From Argentina anserina (lineage: Eukaryota; Streptophyta; Magnoliopsida; Rosales; Rosaceae), in the NCBI RefSeq assembly GCF_933775445.1, contig NW_026089400.1, positions 124,001-188,000 on the forward strand: 64,000 nucleotides of DNA. The letters are read 5' to 3'. How positions within the stretch are numbered: the first letter of the stretch is position 1; each line of letters starts with the position of its first letter. The notes beneath the pieces were generated by a model, which saw only the letters and a program-made list of their open reading frames with translations, was not told the DNA's origin and made no database searches. This document shows, one piece after another, positions 55,801 through 64,000 of this stretch. Made by a program: the position numbers and the translations under genes.

Positions 55801-57103
55801 AACTCTCAAATTCAATAGAAACTCGCTTCAGAAAGCCTTACAGAAAGATACTCAAACGAGAAATGAAAAGATACACAATTGGAATAGTAAAGATACGCAA
55901 ACGATGTAAAGATACACAATTGGAATAGTAAAGATACGCAAACGATGTAAAGATACTCAGTTTGAAAGAAACACACTCCCACACTTGCAAAACTCTCAAA
56001 TTCAATAGAAACTCGCATCAGAAAGCCTTACAGAAAGATACTCAAACGAGAAATGAAAAGATACACAATTGGAATAGTAAAGATACGCAAACGATGTAAA
56101 GATATTCAGTTTGAAAGAAACACACTCCCACACTTGCAAAATTCTCAAATTCAATAGAAACTCGCATCAGAAAGCCTTACAGAAAGATCTTCAAACGAGA
56201 AATGAAAAGATACACAATTGGAATAGTAAAGATACGCAAACGATGTAAAGATACTCAGTTTGAAAGAAACACATTCCCACACTTGCAAAACTCTCAAATT
56301 CAATAGAAACTCGCATCAGAAAGCCTTACAGAAAGATACTCAAACGAGAAATGAAAAGATACACAATTGGAATAGTAAAGATACGCAAACGATGTAAAGA
56401 TACACAGTTTGAAAGAAACACACTCCCACACTTGCAAAACTCTCAAATACAATAGAAACTCGCATCAGAAAGCCTTACAGAAAGATACTCAAACGAGAAA
56501 TGAAATGATACACAATTGGAATAGTAAAGATACGCAAACGATGTAAAGATACTCAGTTTGAAAGAAACACACTCCCACACTTGCAAAACTCTCAAATACA
56601 ATAGAAACTCGCATCAGAAGTCTTACAGAAAGATACTCAAACGAGAAATGAAAAGATACACAATTGGAATAGTAAAGATACGCAAACGATGTAAAGATAC
56701 TCAGTTTGAAAGAAACACACTCCCACACTTGCAAAACTCTCAAATACAATAGAAACTCGCATTAGAAGCCTTACAGAAAGATACTCAAACGAGAAATGAA
56801 AAGATACACAATTGGAATAGTAAAGATACGCAAATGATGTAGAGATAGTTTGAAAGAAACACACTCGCACACTTACAAAACTCTCAAATTCAATAGAAAC
56901 TCGCATCAGAAATCCTTACAGAAAGATACTCAAACGAGAAATGAAAAGATACACAATTGGAATAGTAAAGATACATAAACGATGTAAAGATACTCAATTG
57001 GAATAGTAAAGATACGCAAACGATGTAAAGATACTCAGTTTGAAAGAAACACACTCCCACACTTGCAAAACTCTCAAATTCGATAGAAACTGGCATCAGA
57101 AAG
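51180..57103. repeat. Large duplication with 3283-bp offset
   Basis: About 51180-53820 (2.6 kb) recurs at about 54463-57103 with an exact 3283-bp offset. The private variant GATCTTGAAACG is at 51483 and 54766. The damaged monomer with GTAGAGATAGTTTG near 53557 recurs near 56840. The interval 53820-54462 resembles 52100-52740. Confidence 0.8.
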
Positions 57104-59065
57104 CCTTACAGAAAGATACTCAAACGAGAAATGAAAAGATACACAATTGGAATAGTAAAGATACGCAAACGATGTAAAGATACTCAGTTTGAAAGAAACA
57201 CACTCCCACACTTGCAAAACTCTCAAATACAATAGAAACCCGCATCAGAAGCCTTATAGAAAGATACTCAAACGAGAAATGAAATGATACACAATTGGAA
57301 TAGTAAAGATACGCAAACGATGTAAAGATACTCAGTTTGAAAGAAACACACTCCCACACTTGCAAAACTCTCAACTACAATAGAAACTCGCATCAGAAGC
57401 CTTACAGAAAGATACTCAAACGAGAAATGAAAAGATACACAATTGGAATAGTAAAGATACGCAAACGATGTAAAGATACTCAGTTTGAAAGAAACACACT
57501 CCCACACTTGCAAAACTCTCAAATACAATAGAAACTGGCATCAGAAAGCCTTACAGAAAGATACTCAAACGAGAAATGAAAAGATACACAATTGGAATAG
57601 TAAAGATACGCAAATGATGTAACGATAGTTTGAAAGAAACACACTCCCACACTTACAAAAGTCTCAAATTCAATAGAAACTCGCATCAGAAAGCCTTACA
57701 GAAAGATACTCAAACGAGAAATGAAAAGATACACAATTGGAATAGTAAAGATACGCAAACGATGTAAAGATACTCAGTTTGAAAGAAACACACTCCCACA
57801 CTTGCAAAACTCTCAAATTCAATAGAAACTCGCATCAGAAAGCCTTACAGAAAGATACTCAAACGAGAAATGAAAAGATACACAATTGGAATAGTAAAGA
57901 TACGCAAACGATGTAAAGATACACAGTTTGAAAGAAACACACTCCCACACTTGCAAAACTCTCAAATACAATAGAAACCCGCATCAGAAGCCTTATAGAA
58001 AGATATTCAAACGAGAAATGAAATGATACACAATTGGAATAGTAAAGATACGCAAACGATGTAAAGATACTCAGTTTGAAAGAAACACACTCCCACACTT
58101 GCAAAACTCTCAAATTCAATAGAAACTGGCATCAGAAAGCCTTACAGAAAGATACTCAAACGAGAAATGAAATGATACACAATTGGAATAGTAAAGATAC
58201 GCAAACGATGTAAAGATACTCAGTTTGAAAGAAACACACTCCCACACTTGCAAAACTCTCAAATTCAATAGAAACTCGCATCAGAAAGCCTTACAGAAAG
58301 ATACTCAAACGAGAAATGAAAAGATACACAATTGGAATAGTAAAGATACGCAAACGATGTAAAGATACACAGTTTGAAAGAAACACACTCCCACACTTGC
58401 AAAACTCTCAAATACAATAGAAACTCGCATCAGAAAGCCTTACAGAAAGATACTCAAACGAGAAATGAAATGATACACAATTGGAATAGTAAAGATACGC
58501 AAACGATGTAAAGATACTCAGTTTGAAAGAAACACACTCCCACACTTGCAAAACTCTCAAATACAATAGAAACTCGCATCAGAAGTCTTACAGAAAGATA
58601 CTCAAACGAGAAATGAAAAGATACACAATTGGAATAGTAAAGATACGCAAACGATGTAAAGATACTCAGTTTGAAAGAAACACACTCCCACACTTGCAAA
58701 ACTCTCAAATACAATAGAAACTCGCATTAGAAGCCTTACAGAAAGATACTCAAACGAGAAATGAAAAGATACACAATTGGAATAGTAAAGATACGCAAAT
58801 GATGTAACGATAGTTTGAAAGAAACACACTCCCACACTTACAAAAGTCTCAAATTCAATAGAAACTCGCATCAGAAAGCCTTACAGAAAGATACTCAAAC
58901 GAGAAATGAAAAGATACACAATTGGAATAGTAAAGATACATAAACGATGTAAAGATACTCAATTGGAATAGTAAAGATACGCAAACGATGTAAAGATACT
59001 CAGTTTGAAAGAAACACACTCCCACACTTGCAAAACTCTCAAATTCAATAGAAACTGGCATCAGA
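56270..59065. repeat. Duplicated segment with 1965-bp offset
   Basis: About 56270-57095 recurs at about 58235-59060 (56489 to 58454, 56637 to 58602, 56890 to 58855). The variants AAATGATACAC, ACATAAACGATG and AAACTGGCATC mark this end of the array. Confidence 0.7.
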
Positions 59066-59756
59066 AAGCCTTACAGAAAGATACTCAAACGAGAAATGAA
59101 AAGATACACAATTGGAATAGTAAAGATACGCAAACGATGTAAAGATACTCAGTTTGAAAGAAACACACTCCCACACTTGCAAAACTCTCAAATTCAATAG
59201 AAACTGGCATCAGAAAGCCTTACAGAAAGATACTCAAACGAGAAATGAAAAGATACACAATTGGAATAGTAAAGATACGCAAACGATGTAAAGATACTCA
59301 GTTTGAAAGAAACACACTCCCACACTTGCAAAACTCTCAAATACAATAGAAACCCGCATCAGAAGCCTTATAGAAAGATACTCAAACGAGAAATGAAATG
59401 ATACACAATTGGAATAGTAAAGATACGCAAACGATGTAAAGATACTCAGTTTGAAAGAAACACACTCCCACACTTGCAAAACTCTCAAATACAATAGAAA
59501 CTCGCATCAGAAGCCTTACAGAAAGATACTCAAACGAGAAATGAAATGATACACAATTGGAATAGTAAAGAGACGCAAACGATGTAAAGATACTCAGTTT
59601 GAAAGAAACACACTCCCACACTTGCAAAACTCTCAAATTCAATAGAAACTCGCATCAGAAAGCCTTACAGAAAGATACTCAAACGAGAAATGAAAAGATA
59701 CACAATTGGAATAGTAAAGATACGCAAACGATGTAAAGATACACAGTTTGAAAGAA

Positions 59757-59813
59757 ACACACTCCCACACTTGCAAAACTCTCAAACACACTCCCACACT
59801 TGCAAAACTCTCA
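59757..59813. repeat. 29-bp tandem duplication at the satellite/element junction
   Basis: The stretch starting ACACACTCCCACACTTG occurs at 59757 and again at 59786, out of the normal 148-bp phase, and the satellite stops at 59813. It marks a rearrangement breakpoint, not a clean insertion site. Confidence 0.85.
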
Positions 59814-60202
59814 TATATGGCACAACTGCCCAGTTAGGCCGGTAGTGCTCCCTATTGTTCCGTTTCCGGACTGTAACTGCACGCGTTCTGAATTTCTGAC
59901 ACGACCTTGCTGCCTTCCAATTGCAACTGGGAGTGATGTAGACCTCTAAATCTAGTTCTGTAAAAAGATACAGAAACTAGACTCAAATACCTTTGTTTCC
60001 ATATAAAGTACATATTCCAACTCCCTTTGAGCTGGGAGATACAGTCTGCGGAAGTCGACGGACTGTTTCTACCAGATTCTGTTGAACGAAAATGTTTTGC
60101 TTCTCTTCACGTTTTCTCGAAAACTAACCTACACACGCACAAAACAAATCAAAAAGAACAAAAACAATAACCAAATAAAGAGTAAAGAGTAAAAAATCAA
60201 AA
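59814..60202 (-). other. Non-coding 3' part of the truncated element with an LTR-like module
   Basis: No gene is seen. The segment at about 59969-60070 (AGAAACTAGACTCAAATACC, then CCATATAAAGTA) is clearly related to 63157-63245 inside the LTR of the same element and lies in the same orientation, but is more diverged. It may be an internal copy of the LTR module or the remains of a diverged 3' LTR. Confidence 0.55.
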
Positions 60203-60227
60203 TTGGGTTGCCTCCCAACAAGCGCTT
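60203..60227 (-). other. Double-hairpin motif in the element's non-coding region
   Basis: TTGGGTTGCCTCCCAA forms a stem of five pairs with a six-base loop. It is followed after one base by the palindrome AAGCGCTT (60220-60227). Read on the element strand it begins AAGCGCTTGTTGGGAGGC. From memory, very similar sequence occurs downstream of pol in many plant Ty3/Gypsy elements; I could not check this. The intact element in this window lacks it. Confidence 0.6.
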
Positions 60228-60785
60228 AAATTTAAAGTCTAATAGCTTAGACCGAGTTTTCCTTTCAATCATTTTGTAGGTGACACATTATGGGGTTTCT
60301 CCTCCGCCATTTTGTTGTCCAACCTTGTAGTATATTCTCGAGCTCATTGTTGGTCACTTCACTATAAATCTGTAGAATCTCAATTAAAATCATTAGTGAA
60401 AGTGAGAACTTACCAAACATAACATAGGACGTGAGGTCCTTAAGAGACTATGTTCCTCTAGCCATATGATATTCCGTGGAATTTAAAATGCCACATGAAT
60501 GAGATGCAAAATGAATGCAATTAGAATAAATAATGAAGATGCAATGCAAAAGTTAGAGAATAACAATTAGGAAGTCATTGATATATACAAGTCACACACA
60601 TGTCAAAAGTCATTAAATTATAATAAGCACATGTTAAGGGAAAAAAAACTAGCTTAACAACTAATCCAACAAATTGTCAAATCTTATGTTTAAGTTCGTT
60701 TTAATTTCTCAACTTAAAAACCTAAGAAAGTACACACAATTATAATTATTATATGTTACAACAAAATAAGATAAGGATTCACAAG
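60228..60785 (-). other. Unassigned non-coding segment of the truncated element
   Basis: About 560 bp between the hairpin motif and the end of leader homology. It is A/T-rich with no ORF or domain that I recognise. The end near 60240 (CTAATAGCTTAGACC) resembles the sequence just after the Gag-Pol stop of the intact element (about 21640-21665), read in reverse. This suggests that the deletion removed everything from the late leader to the end of pol. Confidence 0.5.
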
Positions 60786-61395
60786 TTAGTTCTTTAAGTT
60801 TACAAAGTTCACACAATTCACAAGTTCTTTTTGCTATTTCAATGACTGAATGAACGACTGATTCTAAGTTGTAAACCGAGGTGGACGTGCGGCCTAAGTA
60901 TGAATGTCTAGACACAAGATCAAGTCTTTGTTTCGGAAGATAGCTCAATTAGAGATAGTGAACATGGTAGGACTCATTTGTTGAACTACGGAGAGCGAAC
61001 TCCCTATCGACTCCATCACCGAGATGTATGTCAGTCAATAGTTCTCTGAGATCCAATTTTGGTCCCATGCACCAGGGTAATAAAAGAGCATGCCTCTTAC
61101 TCAGCTGGACTTAAACTTGGGTGTTAGACAATTCTCCAAGTGTTAATAAAAGCCGCCCTCAACCTCATGCAAAAACTTTGGAAGAAAACATGAGGGGTTG
61201 AGGCTAATATTAACAAAAGGGACTTTACCTATTCCGTTCGATTTACAACCTACAACAATCATTCATTAATCATAAAAAATAACAACCTAAGATAAAATTA
61301 GTATATATTAGAACAAAGTAAGAAAAAATATATATACAAATTTACAATATGAACAGTGAATTCGAAATTAAAAGATTGGGATCCATAATGATGGA
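60786..61395 (-). other. Leader of the truncated element
   Basis: Homologous to 15307-15925 of the intact element, including the large hairpin (here 61142-61214). Homology stops near AAAGAACTAACT (plus-strand 60786-60797), about 140 bp before gag would begin. A 79-codon minus-strand frame here (60709-60948) is not maintained in the intact element and is not called. Confidence 0.8.
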
Positions 61396-61413
61396 TCCCC
61401 GGCAACGGCGCCA
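61396..61413 (-). other. Primer-binding site for tRNA-Asp (truncated element)
   Basis: On the + strand it reads TCCCCGGCAACGGCGCCA, the 3' end of tRNA-Asp; on the element strand it is its complement. It lies two bases from the LTR end at 61416 and is identical to 15289-15306. It is not a tRNA gene. Confidence 0.92.
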
Positions 61414-61415
61414 TT

Positions 61416-63609
61416 TGATCGATTCGATTACTCGAGATCAATATTAACCCTGTAAGCATCGTTAGTAGTATAAAGCAAGAGGGTATCGTTCACAAACCGG
61501 GGATCCAACCAGGGTAAAGAATCACAAACATTTAACAACGAATTCATAAGAGTTTAAAAGATTTGAGATATATTTCGGATCAAACAGAAAATAAAACCTA
61601 AACTAATATATACATGTGATCAACCAACCAACACATAAACATCACCAAACAAATCGTCACAAGTAGCTTCAAAATCATAATCTCATCCTATGCAAACACC
61701 GAGCCTTAGCGGACAAGTATTGAGTGAACAAACAACAACCTAATGCCGAACTAGGTTACTTAACGCATTCCTAACTCGAAACATGGCCTCATAATCCTAT
61801 CTTAGTGCTTAGAAATTACAAGGTAACATGTCATTCTCAATCTTACCACTTCATTGATTCATCTCTTATCTAATTACTTAGCGCATCTTAGATAACAACG
61901 AATCATGGTTAATTCCTAGTGATTACTAACAAGTCAAGCATGTCACTTACTTTAACAAGTTAACAAAAACACTTAAGAATCCTATATGCAAAACTAACTT
62001 AGCGCCTTGAATCACATATAGTTAACACACACGAAAGAGAATCATCAAATCATTGAATTATAAACTCACGACATCTACATAGAAATCATAGAAAACAAAA
62101 TCAGAACTACTTTATAACATCTTGCAAAATCGTAAACTACATAAGAGTATTCCACAAATTCGGAACTAGCCAAAAACATAAACACAAAATCACACAACGA
62201 ATCCAAACCGAAAACATAAGTGAAGAAGTAACGAGTTACACTTTATAAATCTCCTTAGCGGTATCAAAACAAGGCAGCACGGCTTCAACTTGAATGGCAA
62301 TCCGAGGCGTAGTGCTTTGGATCGAATGGAATGAAGGGAAGATGGTGTTTTCGCCTTTAATGGCTTTGAGGATGATGAGTAGTGTTTAAGGCAGAGCTTT
62401 GGCTAGTCTTGTGAGCAAGGTTGATCATATGTTTCTGTGGAATTGAGGTGCTATATATAGAGGAAGAAACCCAAGGGAGGATGGCCACAAAGTCCACAAA
62501 GTTGAAACCAAATTGGTTGAGGTTTCCTAGATTCGGCAGATTTGACCTTTGTCCCTTGTTGTGGCCATAACTTTCTCTAGAAAATAGATATTGAGATGAT
62601 TCCAACTGGCAATTTCAACTAGACTTCCGTGGCTTTTCATCCATATAAGGTACATTTTCTCAATCATTTTGAGCTGTCCAGGGGAGCCCGTCAAAGATGG
62701 ATGATCTGCACTGCCAGAATTCTGATTTCTATAAGGATTGAATATCTTTTGCATTAATTACATATCTTCTTCCTCCTTTATTGCTGATTTCTTTTGCACA
62801 AATTTCTTCCTTTGAATTAGGGAGGCAGCAAAAGTCTTAATTGTTGCAGCCATGTTTGATTTTTCTTACCTCTCCTCATTAAATTTGCTGCATGCCTTCT
62901 TTGACTTTCTTGCCTCTTCTCATTTAATTTGCTGCATGCCTTCTTTGACATTCTTTGGTGCTGGGATTTATGGACATTCTGATACATATTTGTGTTCTAT
63001 TTGCAGGAGGAACAAAGTCCCAAGTTTCCCTCATAGCCCTTGGATCAAAAGCAAATCAATGGCTGAGATAATTCCGCCGAGTTCATTGGACCTCCGATCA
63101 ATGATTCAGTCATATCTCTCTGTAGGAATAAGATATTGATTTGATTCCAAATCCTACAGAAACTAGACTCAAATACCTTTATTTCCATATAAAGTAGGTC
63201 TTCTAACTCGATCGGAGCTATCCAGGGGAGCCCGTCGAAGTTGGACTACGAATATTGACAGCATTTTGATTCTTGAATGGATTGGGCTTTTAAGTGTATT
63301 TTCTTCTCTTTCCTTGTGGAACTAGGATTGCTTTCCTTCTCCAACATGGATTTGTATTTCCTAATAAGAATAAGTATGTTAGAAACAAAGAAATACACAA
63401 GGATGAATCCTACTCGAACAAGGAAGCATATCTCAACAAGGATTATTAACACTTAGCACGATTTCATCATCAATTCACTCATAATTGATATAAGCTCTAC
63501 CTAGACACTTATTCATACAAAAGAAACTAAAACATACTAAATAAGAGGTAACAAAGAGTAAGAATAGGGCATAATCACATTAAGAACGTCACACTTTGTG
63601 CTCCTATCA
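61416..63609 (-). repeat. 5' LTR of the truncated element (2,194 bp)
   Basis: Read on the minus strand it starts TGATAGGAGC at 63609 and ends GATCA next to the primer-binding site. From 63609 to about 62390 it follows the LTR of the intact element closely (about 95% by eye). From about 62390 to about 61640 it is strongly diverged with only islands of similarity. The last ~200 bp are again similar. It has the TATA box at 62452-62459 and the 44-bp U3 repeat. Confidence 0.93.
62452..62459 (-). promoter_or_regulatory. Probable TATA box of the minus-strand LTR
   Basis: TATATATA occurs at the same place as in the intact LTR (14279-14286), with similar flanks. Transcription would run leftward. Confidence 0.6.
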
Positions 63610-64000
63610 AAACTCGCATCAGAAAGCCTTACAGAAAGATACTCAAACGAGAAATGAAATGATACACAATTGGAATAGTAAAGATACGCAAACGATGTAA
63701 AGATACTCAGTTTGAAAGAAACACACTCCCACACTTACAAAACTCTCAAATACAATAGAAACTCGCATCAGAAGTCTTACAAAAAGATACTCAAACGAGA
63801 AATGAAAAGATACACAATTGGAATAGTAAAGATACGCAAACGATGTAAAGATACTCAGTTTGAAAGAAACACACTCCCACACTTGCAAAACTCTCAAATT
63901 CAATAGAAACTCGCATCAGAAAGCCTTACAGAAAGATACTCAAACGAGAAATGAAAAGATACAAAATTGGAATAGTAAAGATACGCAAACGATGTAAAGA
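63610..64000. repeat. Satellite array resuming at the right edge
   Basis: The satellite restarts with AAACTCGCATCAG directly after the LTR terminus and continues in 148-bp units to the window end. Relative to the left flank (ending CTCTCA at 59813), about ten bases of the monomer (AATACAATAG) are missing between the two flanks and there is no target-site duplication. Confidence 0.95.

Larger units (their letters stand above)
25567..59813. repeat. Satellite array, right block (148-bp monomers dominant)
   Basis: This is the same satellite family as the left block, but most monomers carry one 41-bp B module and are 148 bp; runs of exact 148-bp spacing are seen near 27144-27440, 35342-35638 and 42601-43045. 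Some monomers have two or three B modules (189 or 230 bp). The 148-bp consensus that I counted has 69 A, 27 T, 30 C and 22 G on this strand, a strong A-over-T bias. Variant series recur in blocks, which shows nested higher-order duplication (listed separately). The block ends at 59813 with a 29-bp tandem duplication. Confidence 0.97.
59814..63609 (-). mobile_element. Truncated, gag-pol-less Athila-related element (minus strand)
   Basis: Read on the minus strand, this has a complete 5' LTR (63609 down to 61416), a tRNA-Asp primer-binding site, a leader homologous to that of the intact element down to about 60786, then non-coding sequence to 59814. There is no trace of gag, protease, reverse transcriptase or integrase, and no recognisable 3' LTR end or target-site duplication. 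It is either a non-autonomous derivative or an element with an internal deletion, later truncated at the 59814 side. Its LTR is about 95-96% identical to the intact element in the first ~540 bp (by eye), so it is a different family member. Confidence 0.88.

Noticed and set aside
25567..59813. CRISPR-like regular repeats
   Set aside because: There are no unique spacers between repeats; the sequence is head-to-tail satellite in plant-type DNA with retrotransposons.
60709..60948. 79-codon minus-strand frame in the leader of the truncated element
   Set aside because: The homologous leader at about 15770-15930 does not keep the frame, and no domain is visible.
61396..61413. Plus-strand match to the 3' end of tRNA-Asp
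   Set aside because: Only the last 18 bases match. It is the primer-binding site of a minus-strand element, and no cloverleaf lies upstream.
59814..63609. Reading this region as a simple insertion with two LTRs
   Set aside because: Only one LTR terminus (63609) is found, the other end lacks the TGATAGGAGC terminus, and there is no target-site duplication.

Overview
This window is plant nuclear heterochromatin, most likely centromeric or pericentromeric. About 47.8 of 64 kb is one A-rich satellite DNA family, interrupted by two retrotransposons of the Athila lineage (Ty3/Gypsy, no chromodomain). I see no ordinary host gene, rRNA, tRNA, CRISPR array or bacterial feature. The plant assignment rests on the Athila-type Gag-Pol protein and on an 18-nt primer-binding site that matches the 3' end of plant tRNA-Asp. 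I cannot name the species.

Layout. Positions 1-13128 are satellite, mostly long monomers of about 189-191 and 230-231 bp. Positions 13129-25566 hold a complete, apparently intact 12,438-bp Athila-like element on the + strand. It has two 2,158-bp LTRs that differ at only 8 sites by my reading, a tRNA-Asp primer-binding site, a structured leader, one uninterrupted 1,854-aa Gag-Pol ORF, a 1.8-kb 3' non-coding region and a purine-rich tract. It is flanked by a perfect 5-bp target-site duplication (AATAG). Positions 25567-59813 are satellite again, now dominated by 148-bp monomers and built from nested segmental duplications. Positions 59814-63609 are a second, related element on the - strand. It has a complete 5' LTR, primer-binding site and leader, but no gag-pol and no recognisable 3' LTR. 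Positions 63610-64000 are satellite. The array runs off both ends of the window.

The satellite monomer has three parts: a 69-bp module, a 41-bp module present one, two or three times (giving 148, 189 or 230 bp), and a 38-bp module. The 148-bp unit can be cut into seven degenerate pieces of 16-24 bp, each beginning with AAA (often AAAGATAC), so it probably grew from an ancestral unit of about 21 bp. Strong A-over-T strand bias leaves the minus strand open in several frames. The many apparent minus-strand proteins in the array are therefore artefacts.

The only convincing protein-coding gene is the Gag-Pol of the intact element. The most interesting signals are the layered higher-order duplications, the change in monomer type that coincides with the Athila insertion, the mosaic LTR of the second element, the repeated purine tracts in the 3' region of the intact element, and conserved hairpins in the non-coding parts of both elements.
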